A DNA stretch of 64,000 bases from NCBI GenBank assembly GCA_020632955.1, contig JACKEO010000013.1:80595-144594 (forward strand), in the 5' to 3' direction. This stretch comes from Alphaproteobacteria bacterium. Its GTDB lineage: Bacteria > Myxococcota_A > UBA796 > GCA-2862545. The position numbers and the translations under genes were made by a program. Position 1 is the first letter of the stretch. Every line of letters starts with the position of its first letter. Under the pieces are notes generated by a model, which made no database searches, was not told where the DNA came from, and saw only the letters and a program-made list of their open reading frames with translations. Shown here piece by piece: positions 40,521 to 49,519 of this stretch.

Positions 40521-43321
40521 ACGGATCCGAGCCCCCCGCGGAGGGGAGCGCCTGGGGCCTGAGCACCCCGGGCGCGGCGCCCGAGGAGGGGCCGCTCGCG
40601 ACGCCGGAGGCCGTCCGCTACCACACTACCGGGCGCCTCGGCGCCGGGGGCATGGGCGTGGTGGACGCGGTGCACGACCAGCGCCTCGACCGCGCCGTGG
40701 CGCGCAAGCGTCCCGCGCCCGGCCTCGCACCGGGCCTGGGGGAGGTCCTCCTCGCCCACGAGGCCCGGGTGACCGCACGGCTCGACCACCCCAACATCGT
40801 GCCGGTGCACGATGCCGGCGTGGGCCCCGACGGCCAGCCCTACGTCACGCTGCGACTGCTGCCCGGTCGCACGCTGGACGCGCTGCTCGACGACCCGCAG
40901 CGGCCTCCCCTGCCCCGGCGCGTGCGCCACGTGCTCGATGCGGCGCGCGGGGTGGCCCACGCCCACGACCGGGGCGTGGTGCACGCCGACCTCAAGCCCG
41001 CCAACCTGCTGGTGGGGGAGCACGGCGAGACGTGGGTGGCCGACTGGGGGCTGGCGCACGAGCTGGACGGTCACGGGCCCCCCGTGGCCGCGGGCGCGGG
41101 CACGCCGCCCTTCCGGGCCCCCGAGGTGGAGGCCGGTGCCGCCCCCCGCCCCCCGTCCGACGTGTACGCGCTCGGCAGGGTGCTGGACCGCGTCGCGGGC
41201 GGCGAGGCCGACGAGGAGCTGCTGGCCATCGTCCACCGCGCCACCGCCCCGTCGCCCCGGGATCGCTACGCGAGCGCAGGGGATCTCGCCGAGGACCTGG
41301 AGGCGTGGCTGGACGGTCGGCGCGTGAGCGCCCACGTCTACTCGCCCTGGGCCCTGCTGCGCCGGCTCGTGCATGCCTGGCGCGGTCGCCTGATCGTCGC
41401 GGGCGTGGTGGTCACGCTGCTCGCGGCCGCGCTCGCGAGCGGCGCGCGGCGCACGGCCCTCGAGCGCGACCGCGCCCGCGAGGCGGAGCGGGCGCTGGCA
41501 CGCACCGCCGCGGCGCTCTGGGCCGACCGTGCTGCGCAGGCCCTCGCCCAGGGGGAGGACCGTGCGGCCCGCGAGGCCGCGGAGGCCGCGCTCGCGCTGC
41601 ACCCGGCGCCGGGCGCCCTCGGCGTCCTCGCCGCCCTGGGACCCGAACCCGTGCGTGGGCCCCTGGTGCCCCTGCCCGGCTGCACCCGGGTGGCGCGCCT
41701 CGACGCGGACGGCGCCCTGTGCGGCGACGGCACCACGCTGCTGCGCCTGGACGACGCCGGCGAGGTGCTGGCACGCTGGCCCGTCGCGGCCACCGACGCC
41801 GTGCCCGTCGCGGGCGACGCGGTCGTGGCCCTGGTGGCCGGACGCCCGGTGCGCCTGCGCCCCGACCGCGAGACGGTCGAGCACCTGGCCTCTCCCGGCC
41901 TCGCCGAGGAGGGCCTGGTCGCCTCCCCGGAGGGCCTGCTGTCCACGCGCATGGTCGTGAGCGCTCCGGGAGCGTGGGGCGCCGACCTCGTCACGCCCTG
42001 CCCACCGCGCGACACGCTCGACGCCATCGCCAGCACCGCGGAGGGCGGGTGGTGGGGGGTGTGCAGCGGTGGGGACCTGGTGCGCGGCAGCCGGACGGGC
42101 GCCGCGCCCGTGCGCGGCCACGGTGCCGGGCTGGCCGACACCATGGCCCTCGTCGCCGTGCCGGGGGCGGGCACGCTGGTGGCGGGCCGGCTCGCGGGCG
42201 ACGTCGTGCTGCTGGGGATCGACGGCCAGGAGCTCGCGCGTCTGGACGCCGGCGTCGGCGCGATCCGGCACCTGGCCGTGGCCGGCGACGGCGAGACCGC
42301 CGCGGTGGTGGGCTTCGACGGGCGCGTGCGCCTCGTGCGCCCCCGCGACGGCGCCTGGCTCGCCTCGCCCGGCGTGCCCGGCGCGCGGCAGGCAGCCTGG
42401 CGCGACGACCACCGCCTGCTGCTCCTCACGCCCGACGGCCTCGTCCACGTGCCCGACGCCCTCGGCGCGCCGCTCACCCGGCTGGTGCTGCCCGACGGAC
42501 TCAGCGCCGCTGCCCGGTCCGATGACGGTACGCTCGCCGCCGTCGCCTCGGGCGGTGATGTCCTGGTGCTGGACCCCACCGCCGGCCGCGTCCGCGTCCG
42601 CTTTCCCCAGGTGCACACCCGCACCATCAAGGGCCTGGCCTTCGACGGGACGCGGGTGGTGTCCGGCGCCGTGGACGACGAGGGCGCGCTCGCCTGGCTC
42701 GGGCCCGCAGCGGGCGAGGTGGACCGGCTGGCCCAGGTGCAGCGCCTGCGCCGGGTGGTGCGCACCCAGGCCGGACACCTGCTCGCGGCCTCGTGGATGG
42801 AGGCGCTGATCCGCCTCCCCTCCGGGACGCAGGAGCCCGCGCGCCTGCCGCTCGCCCGTCCCGTGGCCGACCTCGTGGTGCCCCGCGCCGCGCCCGGCGC
42901 CTGGGCCCTCGACGAGGACGGACGGGTCCTCCGGGTGGCCGAGGACGGCGTGGTCACGGCGGTGCTGCAGGTGGACACCGCAGCACGCCTGGCGGTCGCC
43001 GCGGACGGGGGCCGCGTGGCCCTCGTCACCCCCGTGGGCGTGCAGGTCTGGCAGACCGCGCCGCCCACGCTCCTCGCCACCCACGGCGTGGCGGACGTCA
43101 CCGCGCTGGGCCTCGACGCCCACGGAGACACCCTGGCGCTCGGCCACCTCGACGGCACCGTGGCCGTCTGGCAGGTGGGCGAGCACGCGCCGCGGTGGAC
43201 GGCGCGCGGTCACCGGGCCCGGGTGGGCGCCCTGCTCCTCGGGGAGGACGGCGCGCTGCTCACCGCCGGATGGGACGGCCTGCTGCGCCGCTGGAGCGCG
43301 GAGGGCGTTCCGCCCTCCTGA
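40517..43321 (+). CDS. Membrane Ser/Thr protein kinase with C-terminal beta-propeller
   Basis: 934 aa from a GTG overlapping the FHA gene stop (GTGA). The kinase domain (about residues 38-275) has the glycine loop GRLGAGGMGVV (39-49), Lys64 in VARKRP, HADLKPAN (156-163), DWG with Asp176, and PFRAPE. The usual HRD is HAD, so it is a non-RD kinase, and DFG is DWG, but the catalytic Asp158, Lys160, Asn163 and metal-binding Asp176 remain. One membrane helix (about 290-310) and a short helical region lead to a large WD40/propeller-like sensor domain (about 345-930) outside the cytoplasm. It likely senses an envelope signal and phosphorylates the FHA partner (inference). Confidence 0.9.
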   Translation: MNGSEPPAEGSAWGLSTPGAAPEEGPLATPEAVRYHTTGRLGAGGMGVVDAVHDQRLDRAVARKRPAPGLAPGLGEVLLAHEARVTARLDHPNIVPVHDAGVGPDGQPYVTLRLLPGRTLDALLDDPQRPPLPRRVRHVLDAARGVAHAHDRGVVHADLKPANLLVGEHGETWVADWGLAHELDGHGPPVAAGAGTPPFRAPEVEAGAAPRPPSDVYALGRVLDRVAGGEADEELLAIVHRATAPSPRDRYASAGDLAEDLEAWLDGRRVSAHVYSPWALLRRLVHAWRGRLIVAGVVVTLLAAALASGARRTALERDRAREAERALARTAAALWADRAAQALAQGEDRAAREAAEAALALHPAPGALGVLAALGPEPVRGPLVPLPGCTRVARLDADGALCGDGTTLLRLDDAGEVLARWPVAATDAVPVAGDAVVALVAGRPVRLRPDRETVEHLASPGLAEEGLVASPEGLLSTRMVVSAPGAWGADLVTPCPPRDTLDAIASTAEGGWWGVCSGGDLVRGSRTGAAPVRGHGAGLADTMALVAVPGAGTLVAGRLAGDVVLLGIDGQELARLDAGVGAIRHLAVAGDGETAAVVGFDGRVRLVRPRDGAWLASPGVPGARQAAWRDDHRLLLLTPDGLVHVPDALGAPLTRLVLPDGLSAAARSDDGTLAAVASGGDVLVLDPTAGRVRVRFPQVHTRTIKGLAFDGTRVVSGAVDDEGALAWLGPAAGEVDRLAQVQRLRRVVRTQAGHLLAASWMEALIRLPSGTQEPARLPLARPVADLVVPRAAPGAWALDEDGRVLRVAEDGVVTAVLQVDTAARLAVAADGGRVALVTPVGVQVWQTAPPTLLATHGVADVTALGLDAHGDTLALGHLDGTVAVWQVGEHAPRWTARGHRARVGALLLGEDGALLTAGWDGLLRRWSAEGVPPS

Positions 43322-43333
43322 TCCACGGGATCA
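43301..43333. terminator. Double stem-loop at kinase/lipoprotein convergent junction
   Basis: GAGGGCG-TTC-CGCCCTC (43301-43317) lies in the last kinase codons. TGATCC-ACG-GGATCA (43319-43333) follows, its ends being the two convergent stop codons. Likely a bidirectional terminator. Confidence 0.52.
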
Positions 43334-44050
43334 CGGCGCGGCGGGCAGCTTCGTCATGTCGGTGGCGCGCACGTCGAGCGTGGTGATCGCCGAGCCGGCG
43401 CTGGTCTGCACGGCCGCGACGGTACCGGAGGCCTGCAGCGTGAGCGTGTCCATCGTCCCGTCCTGGTCGTCGTCCTCGAAGGCGCCCGACACGTCGAGGG
43501 TGCCCGAGCCGAACTGCGACGAGGCCACGGTGCCCGACACCGGGATCAGGTCGCCGAGCTGCGTCACGACGTTCCCCGCGCGGTTGAGCGTGAGCGTGAG
43601 CGTCACCGTGCCCAGGTTCACCTCGGCGCAGGTGAGATCCACCAGCACGATGTCGGGCGACCCGTCCACCTCCACGTCCAGCGTGAGCTGGCCCGTCATG
43701 CAGCGGTCGACGTTGTTGATGGCGTTGCCGTTGAAGGTGCCCTTCGTCTGCTGCGTGATGTCGATGACGCCCTGCCAGCGCCCGAGCAGGCCCCAGGCGT
43801 CCGGCACCGGCCCGGTGTCGGAGGTGTCCGAGGTGTCCGAGGTGTCCGAGGTGTCCGAGGTGTCGGACGTGTCCGCGGAGGTGTCGGAGGTGTCGCCGCT
43901 GTCGGACGTGTCCGAGGTGTCGCCGCTGTCGGACGTGTCCCCGCTGTCCGAGGTGTCGGTGGCATCGGTGTCGTCGCCCTTGTCGTCCCCGGCAGGGGCA
44001 CCGCAGGCGGCGAGCAGGGCGAGGCAGGCGAGCAGGTTCCGATCGAGCAT
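43331..44050 (-). CDS. Predicted lipoprotein with TSD linker, 239 aa
   Basis: The ATG at 44048-44050 follows GGAGGTG. The signal peptide ends LLAAC (lipobox). A long linker of DTSDSGD and DTSDTSD units runs to about residue 80. The folded part (about 85-239) has repeated beta strands (LLGRWQGVIDIT, GQLTLDVEVDG, TLTLTLNRAGNVV, GSGTLDVSGAFEDDD, DTLTLQASGTV), typical of a small lipocalin-like or beta-sandwich domain. No family is named. It is divergent from the propeller-cytochrome gene at 44210 and convergent with the kinase gene. Confidence 0.72.
   Translation of the reverse strand: MLDRNLLACLALLAACGAPAGDDKGDDTDATDTSDSGDTSDSGDTSDTSDSGDTSDTSADTSDTSDTSDTSDTSDTSDTGPVPDAWGLLGRWQGVIDITQQTKGTFNGNAINNVDRCMTGQLTLDVEVDGSPDIVLVDLTCAEVNLGTVTLTLTLNRAGNVVTQLGDLIPVSGTVASSQFGSGTLDVSGAFEDDDQDGTMDTLTLQASGTVAAVQTSAGSAITTLDVRATDMTKLPAAP
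43811..43970 (-). repeat. DTS/DSG coding repeat
   Basis: About 53 codons of DTSDTSD and DSGDTSD units in the lipoprotein encoded at 43331-44050. On the plus strand it reads as repeated GAGGTGTCC, nearly perfect in 43820-43865. Confidence 0.82.
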
Positions 44051-44209
44051 GGGGCACCTCCGAGCGTCCCCGGGTAGCGCCGTGCCGTCCCCACGGAATC
44101 CCACCGATCTCCCACGAAACGGTGTGGCGGGTCCGCCATCGCGGCGCCTACCGTGCTCGTGGGCGTCACCGGACGTCGGACACGACCTGCACACCGGGAA
44201 GGGGGTTCC

Positions 44210-46384
44210 ATGCAGCCGAAGCGCACGCTCCATCTCCTCGCCGCCACGGCGGTCCTGGGCTGCGGCACGCCGCCCGCCGACACCGCCCTGCGGGATCTGG
44301 CGGACGCACCGGTCGACGAGGTGGTCGATCCCGAGGATCCGGCCGTCCCCGAGGACGAGCTCCCGGTGCCCGACGAGCCGGAGGTGGCGGACCCCACGTT
44401 CACCGTGGGCGACCCGATCGGCACGGCCCCCGGCCTGCGCGCGGCCCTGCCGGTGGAGGGCCTCCGCTCCCGCGCCGGCACCGTGGTGCTCTCGCCCGAC
44501 GACGCCGTGGCCTACGTCGCCGATGCCGACAACGGGGCGGTGCACCGCGTGGTGCTCGCCGACAGCACCACCAGCACGCTGCCGCTCGGCGCCGAGCCCA
44601 CCCGTCTGGTGCGCGCCGGCAGCGACCTCTGGGTCACCCTGCGTGGCACGGGCGAGGTGGTGCGTCTGCACGACGACGGCACGGCGCTCGCCGAGACCGA
44701 CCGCGTGCACGTGGGCGCCGAGCCCTACGGCCTCGCGCTCTCCACCGTGCAGCCCTGGATCTTCGTGGCGCTCTCGCAGGAGGACGCCGTGCTCGCCCTC
44801 GACCTGCAGACCCTCGAGCCCATCGGACGCTGGGTGGTGCCCGGCGAGCCTCGCTGGCTCTCGGTCAACCCGGTGAACGACGAGGTGGTCGCGGCGCCCG
44901 CGCGCAGTCCCCACCTCGCGCGTCTGCGACCCACCTCGGGCGAGGTGGCGGTGATGGAGCTGCCGCGGCCCCGACGCTTCGCCGACCCGGAGTGCCCCGA
45001 CCGCACCCTCGAGCGCCGTGTCTCGGGCGACCCCGACTTCCTCGCCGACGGCCGCCTGCTGGTGCCGCTGCTCTTCGCCGACACCGACCTGCGCGTGCCC
45101 GCGTTCGCCGACCCCGACGGCGACGGCCTCCCCGGCTTCGACACCGCCACCGGCGTCGACCTGGAGGAGCCGCTGCCCGACGAGGGCCTGTTCTGCGCCG
45201 AGGAGCGCCCCAGGCCGGGCGGCGGCGCCTACGGCACGCCCGCACGCGTCGACCGCCCCGGCGACAAGGGCCGCTTCACACCGGCCCTGGGCGAGGTGGA
45301 CCTCGGCCGCCTCGTGGTGGACGAGCTCCACGTCCTGGCCCTGGTGCACACCGCCCACGCCACGACCGACAACGCCACCGGCGACGTCGACCTGCGCGCC
45401 ACGGTGGCGCGGAGCTACGCGGGCGCCGTGCGGGTCGACGCCGACGGACGCACCGCGTGGGTCACCTTCCCCGGCTCGGCCCTCGGTGCGGTCGTCGACG
45501 TGGACGCCGACAGCCGCGAGGAGCTCGAGGGCTTCCACTCCCCTGCGCGCACCGGCTTCGACCTCTGGCCGGGCGTGGACGGCGTGGCGCCTCGTGCCGA
45601 CGGCGACGGCGTGGTGTTCTCCTCCACGCCCCAGCGCATGGTCGTCGCCCTGGCCGGAGCCCAGCAGCCCAGCATCGACCCCCGCAACGCCATGGACTTC
45701 GACCTCGACGTCACCGGCAGCGCCGAGCTCCCGGCGTCGTCGCTGCCGGCCTCGGTACAGGCCGGACGCGCCCTCTTCCTGTCGGCCACCTCCCCGGGCA
45801 TGTCGGCCGCCAGCTCCGGCGTGAGCTGCGAGACCTGCCACGCCGAGGGGCGCAACGACGGCTTCACGTGGATCTTCGAGGACATGCCCCGCCAGACCCC
45901 GTCCCTGGCGGGTCCCGTGGCCGACACGGCGCCCTTCACCTGGCTCGGCGACGTGCCCACCATCGAGGCCGAGGTGCACGCCACCACCGAGCAGCGCATG
46001 GGCGGCAGCGGCATCACCGGCATCGAGGCCCGCAACGTGGCGGCCTACGTGGCCTGGACGCGCGCGCCCATCCGCCCGCCCGCCGATGCCGACGCCATCG
46101 CCCGGGGCCGCGCCGTCTTCGAGAGCCCCACCGTGGGCTGCGTGGAGTGCCACGCGGGCGACGCCTACACCGACGGCAAGGCCTGGGACGTGCTCGGCTT
46201 CGAGACCGAGACGAACACCCCCAGCCTCCGCGGCGTGGGGTCCACCGCCCCCTACCTGCACGACGGCAGCGCCCCCACCCTGCGCGACGTCCTCCTGCGC
46301 GCGGGCAACGGCGCCATGGGCCTCACGCGCCACCTCACCGACGAGGAGCTCGACGACCTCGAGACCTTCCTGCGGTCGCTCTGA
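44210..46384 (+). CDS. Lipoprotein with beta-propeller and dihaem cytochrome c domain
   Basis: 724 aa. The signal peptide ends AVLGC (lipobox VLGC, residues 15-18), then an acidic Pro-rich linker. Residues about 80-500 look like a YVTN-type propeller (VVLSPDDAVAYVADADNG, VHVGAEPYGLALS). The C-terminal part (about 520-724) carries two haem-c sites, CETCH (540-544) and CVECH (644-648), with TPSLRGVGSTAPYLHDGSAP, the pattern of dihaem peroxidase (MauG/BthA-like) domains. An extracytoplasmic oxidation driven by a high-valent or electron-transfer haem pair is likely. The substrate is unknown. The start is chosen because it gives the only lipoprotein signal. Confidence 0.85.
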   Translation: MQPKRTLHLLAATAVLGCGTPPADTALRDLADAPVDEVVDPEDPAVPEDELPVPDEPEVADPTFTVGDPIGTAPGLRAALPVEGLRSRAGTVVLSPDDAVAYVADADNGAVHRVVLADSTTSTLPLGAEPTRLVRAGSDLWVTLRGTGEVVRLHDDGTALAETDRVHVGAEPYGLALSTVQPWIFVALSQEDAVLALDLQTLEPIGRWVVPGEPRWLSVNPVNDEVVAAPARSPHLARLRPTSGEVAVMELPRPRRFADPECPDRTLERRVSGDPDFLADGRLLVPLLFADTDLRVPAFADPDGDGLPGFDTATGVDLEEPLPDEGLFCAEERPRPGGGAYGTPARVDRPGDKGRFTPALGEVDLGRLVVDELHVLALVHTAHATTDNATGDVDLRATVARSYAGAVRVDADGRTAWVTFPGSALGAVVDVDADSREELEGFHSPARTGFDLWPGVDGVAPRADGDGVVFSSTPQRMVVALAGAQQPSIDPRNAMDFDLDVTGSAELPASSLPASVQAGRALFLSATSPGMSAASSGVSCETCHAEGRNDGFTWIFEDMPRQTPSLAGPVADTAPFTWLGDVPTIEAEVHATTEQRMGGSGITGIEARNVAAYVAWTRAPIRPPADADAIARGRAVFESPTVGCVECHAGDAYTDGKAWDVLGFETETNTPSLRGVGSTAPYLHDGSAPTLRDVLLRAGNGAMGLTRHLTDEELDDLETFLRSL

Positions 46385-46390
46385 TCGCGG

Positions 46391-47815
46391 CTACTCGCAC
46401 GCCGAGGTGTCGTACCCGGCGGCCAGCGCGGCGGCGGGGCTGAAGGGGTCCGCCGCGAGCAGGGCCGACAGGTCCACCGCGGGCAGGTCCATCCCGAAGA
46501 CCTCCTCCAGGGCGTCGAGGAAGAGCTGGGCGAAGAGGCCGTTGCCCACGTCGCCCAGGTGCACGCCGTCGGTGGAGAGCAGGCCGCCGAACTTCTCCAC
46601 GGTGAGGTGCACCCCGTCGAGGTCGTAGCCCTCGGCCTGCAGCTGCAGCACCATGCCGCGGAAGTCCACCACGTGGACGTTGTCGAAGACCGCCGCCTCG
46701 GCGTCGAGCAGGTCGTTGAAGGCATCGGTGCGCGCGTCGATGGTGGCGAGGTCGGCGTCCACCTTGGCGGTGGCTGCCTCGGGATCGGAGGCGGCGGCGA
46801 TCGTGCTGGCGCGCTTGGCCGGCGTGGCGGGCAGCACCGTGGCCCGTGGCATGTTCCCGATGAAGACCTCGGCCCCGGTGGCGGCCAGCCGCGTGACCAG
46901 GGCGTGCACGTCCTGGGTGAAGCTGTCCACCGTGGTGAGCTGCCCCACGTCCACGCGGCGCGACAGCACGATGGAGGCGATGAGGTCGTTGCCGTAGGGG
47001 TCGGGCACGAGGATGACGTCGGGCTCCATCGCCTCCACGAGCTCGAGCTGGCTGGTGCTCACGTTGTCGCGGATGTCGGCCTCGGTGGCGTAGACCATCT
47101 TCACCAGGAACTGCTCGGTGATGTCGTCGGGGGGACCGTTCACCAGCGACGCGATCTTCGTGTTCCCCACGGCCACGTTCCGTGGCGTGAGCCCGGGGTC
47201 CTCACGCGCCAGGTAGAAGCCGATGCGGTCGCGCTCCTCGTCCTCCATCAGCCCGATGACGTCGACGATCGTGCCCGCGATGTAGCCCACCACGTCGGGC
47301 AGCTCGCAGCCGGGCGGCTGGCCCACGTCACCCCAGCCGATGGGCGGGAAGAGCGGGTCCACGAGCAGCGGCAGCGGCAGGAAGCTCCCCAGCGCGCGCG
47401 CCACGAGGTGGGGCGGGCTGTGGAGGATGGCGTGCTGGTTGGGCACGCCGCCCTGGGTTCCCTGGGTGATCGAGGCCCCCATCGCCGCCAGGGTGCGGAA
47501 GCCGGGGTCGAGCGGGGCCGCGTACTCCAGCGCGTCCTCCACCACGTGCGCCTCGCCCGCCACCGTGAGGGTCACCGCTTGCAGGCCCGGCTCGGGTGCC
47601 CCCTGCACCGTGACCGTGAGCCGGCCGTCGGCCTCCACGATGGGGTGCAGGGCCGCGATCCCGCCCACCTGCACCGCCTCCACGTCCTCCGCGCGCCAGG
47701 GCGTGCCGGACAGGTCGAAGGTGACCGGTTGGTAGGCGGCGGCGTTCACGGTGCCCGGCTCGGCGACCAGCCGGGGACCGCAGGCCGCGAGGACCAGGGG
47801 AAGGAACAGGCGCAT
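46391..47815 (-). CDS. SGNH/GDSL hydrolase lipoprotein with IPT/TIG-like domain
   Basis: 474 aa. The signal peptide ends VLAAC (lipobox LAAC). Residues about 20-100 look like an Ig-like IPT/TIG domain (NAAAYQPVTFDLSG, GLQAVTLTVAG). The hydrolase part starts with AAMGASITQGTQGG (about 108-122, block I Ser) and has IGNMPRATVLP and the block V DGVHLGDVGNGLFAQ with Asp and His. Such lipoproteins act as esterases or lipases at the cell surface. A TGTAGGCT element (47842-47849, minus strand) lies 26 bases upstream. It is divergent from the lipoprotein gene at 47898. Confidence 0.84.
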   Translation of the reverse strand: MRLFLPLVLAACGPRLVAEPGTVNAAAYQPVTFDLSGTPWRAEDVEAVQVGGIAALHPIVEADGRLTVTVQGAPEPGLQAVTLTVAGEAHVVEDALEYAAPLDPGFRTLAAMGASITQGTQGGVPNQHAILHSPPHLVARALGSFLPLPLLVDPLFPPIGWGDVGQPPGCELPDVVGYIAGTIVDVIGLMEDEERDRIGFYLAREDPGLTPRNVAVGNTKIASLVNGPPDDITEQFLVKMVYATEADIRDNVSTSQLELVEAMEPDVILVPDPYGNDLIASIVLSRRVDVGQLTTVDSFTQDVHALVTRLAATGAEVFIGNMPRATVLPATPAKRASTIAAASDPEAATAKVDADLATIDARTDAFNDLLDAEAAVFDNVHVVDFRGMVLQLQAEGYDLDGVHLTVEKFGGLLSTDGVHLGDVGNGLFAQLFLDALEEVFGMDLPAVDLSALLAADPFSPAAALAAGYDTSACE

Positions 47816-47897
47816 CGGCCTCTCGGGGGATGTGGCCGTCGCAGCCTACACCAGCACGACCGGGCTACGGCAGCAGGGACGCGACCCTCGGTGCCCG

Positions 47898-48638
47898 ATG
47901 TCCCGACCTCCCGTCCTCGTGGTGCTGGCGCTCGCCGGCTGCACCACGTCCCGCTCGCCCGATGCGGCGGAGATCTGTGCAGAAGCCGGCGCCGACGCCC
48001 TCGCCTCCTGCGTGGAGCGCACCCGGCCCGACGCCTACTACGTGGCGCAGTCCGAGGCCTACTTCGACACCATGGACAAGCGCGTGCCCCTGGGCACCTT
48101 CCCGCCCTATGCCGAGCTGGTGGTGCGCTGGGAGTGGCCGCCGTGGCTCAAGCTCACGGGCTTCACCCGCGACGGCATGGAGGCGAGCGACCGCCTGCTG
48201 CGGCTGTACCCGAGCATGGTGGAGGACCGGGACTGCCGCGCCTTCGCCGCCCAGCCCTGGGGACGCTGCCGCGTCACCTTCCGCTACGACGCCCACGAGG
48301 GCCGTCCCTGCCCCATCTACGAGGAGTTCACCTTCAACGAGGCCGGCGAGATCACCTTCATCGAGGCGTGGTCCGACCTACCGGGCCTGCGTCCGATGGA
48401 CCCCGAGGCCGATCCGTGGGCCGAGGACGGCGACGTGGCCCGCCTCGCCACCCGGCTGCCGGGCCTCGGCGGCCCCGAGGGGCGCCTGCGCCTCGACAGT
48501 CCCGCGATGGAGGCCGCCGCCACCACGGACCCGGACCTGGCCGACCTCGTCACTCGGGCGCAGGACTTCAGCGGCACCTGGTTCGCCGAGCTGGAGGCCG
48601 CCGGGGACGCGCTGTGGGCGGAGGGGTGCGGCTGGTGA
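47898..48638 (+). CDS. Predicted lipoprotein, 246 aa
   Basis: The signal peptide ends LALAGC (canonical lipobox LAGC). The mature protein is rich in Trp, Tyr and Pro with conserved-looking patches: RPDAYYVAQSEAYFDTMDKR, LGTFPPYAELVVRWEWPPW, YPSMVEDRDC, CRVTFRYDAHEGRPC and EEFTFNEAGEITFIEAWSD. The last segment resembles the beta-hairpin of NTF2-like folds, but that is only suggestive. Four Cys could form two disulfides. No function is assigned. It is convergent with the SDR gene, with both stop codons inside an inverted repeat. Confidence 0.7.
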   Translation: MSRPPVLVVLALAGCTTSRSPDAAEICAEAGADALASCVERTRPDAYYVAQSEAYFDTMDKRVPLGTFPPYAELVVRWEWPPWLKLTGFTRDGMEASDRLLRLYPSMVEDRDCRAFAAQPWGRCRVTFRYDAHEGRPCPIYEEFTFNEAGEITFIEAWSDLPGLRPMDPEADPWAEDGDVARLATRLPGLGGPEGRLRLDSPAMEAAATTDPDLADLVTRAQDFSGTWFAELEAAGDALWAEGCGW

Positions 48639-48658
48639 GCCGCGCTGGGGGTCACCAG
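48632..48658. terminator. Inverted repeat spanning two convergent stop codons
   Basis: CTGGTGA (48632-48638) and TCACCAG (48652-48658) are perfect 7-bp arms around 13 bases. The TGA of each gene is inside an arm. It could terminate both transcripts. Confidence 0.48.
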
Positions 48659-49314
48659 GGCAGGGCGTAGCCGTCGCGGTGCAGGAAGCCGCCGCTGCCC
48701 TCGGCGTCGAGGGCGTCGATGAGGCCCAGGAGCTTCGCCGCCGCCTCGTCGGGGGTCACGTCGCCGTGGCCGCCCACCATGTCGGTGGCCACCATGCCCG
48801 GGTGCAGCGCCACCACCGGGATGGGCGCGAGGTCGCGCGCGAGGCTCACGGTGATGGCGTTGAGCGCGGCCTTCGACGACCGGTAGCCGTAGAAGCGGCC
48901 GGAGCCGTTGTCGGCGATGGACCCCATGCGCGAGGTGATGTTCGCCACCTTGGCCGCCGGGGCGGCCGCCAGGTTCGCGCGCAGCGCCTGGGTCACCCGG
49001 AGCGGCCCCACCGCGTTGGTGTCGAGCTGGGCGAGCACCGTGTCGGCGGTGACCGAGGCCAGGTCGTCGGGGAGCAGGATGCCGGCGTTGTTGATCAGCA
49101 GGTCGACCGCCTGCCCCTCCAGCGAGGCGGCGAAGGCGGCGACCGAGGCGTCGTCGCGCACGTCGAGCGACGCCACGCGCGCCACCTCGGCGAGCTCGGG
49201 AGCCCGGGACGCCTCCCGGGCGGTGCCGATCACGGTGTCGCCACGCGCGGCGAGGGCGCGGGCGAAGGCGAGGCCGATGCCTCGGTTGGCTCCGGTGACG
49301 ACGACGGTGGCCAT
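48652..49314 (-). CDS. Short-chain dehydrogenase/reductase (SDR)
   Basis: 220 aa, classical SDR size. TGANRGIG (residues 6-13) binds NAD(P), LDVRD near 49 and INNAG near 74 follow, the catalytic Ser lies in NITSRMGS and the YxxxK motif is YRSSK (about 140-150). HPGMVATDM completes the fold. The Arg/Ser pattern after the glycine motif does not settle NAD versus NADP. The gene starts behind GAGGAGGTCCCC, and a perfect inverted repeat 21 bases further upstream may be the operator of a TetR-like repressor not encoded nearby. Confidence 0.92.
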   Translation of the reverse strand: MATVVVTGANRGIGLAFARALAARGDTVIGTAREASRAPELAEVARVASLDVRDDASVAAFAASLEGQAVDLLINNAGILLPDDLASVTADTVLAQLDTNAVGPLRVTQALRANLAAAPAAKVANITSRMGSIADNGSGRFYGYRSSKAALNAITVSLARDLAPIPVVALHPGMVATDMVGGHGDVTPDEAAAKLLGLIDALDAEGSGGFLHRDGYALPW

Positions 49315-49335
49315 GGGGACCTCCTCGGGGGTGGT

Positions 49336-49349
49336 GGACCGAGCGGTCC
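49336..49349. promoter_or_regulatory. Inverted repeat upstream of SDR gene (possible TetR-type operator)
   Basis: GGACCG-AG-CGGTCC is a perfect 6-bp inverted repeat with a 2-base centre, 22 bases before the SDR start. An ACCG-N2-CGGT core is common in TetR-family operators. It could also affect the divergent gene at 49520. Confidence 0.4.
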
Positions 49350-49519
49350 CGTCACCCGATGGGCCTCGGGACGCGACGACGGGGTCGTCGGGATGCGTCA
49401 TCCGACGGACGAGGAGTCCTGCGCGCGGCGCACCAGGCCCTGCAATCGCTGGTCCGTCCGGCGCCGCCTTGGATAGTCTCCCCGACGCCACGGCCCGGCC
49501 CGGCCCCCAAGGAGTCCCC

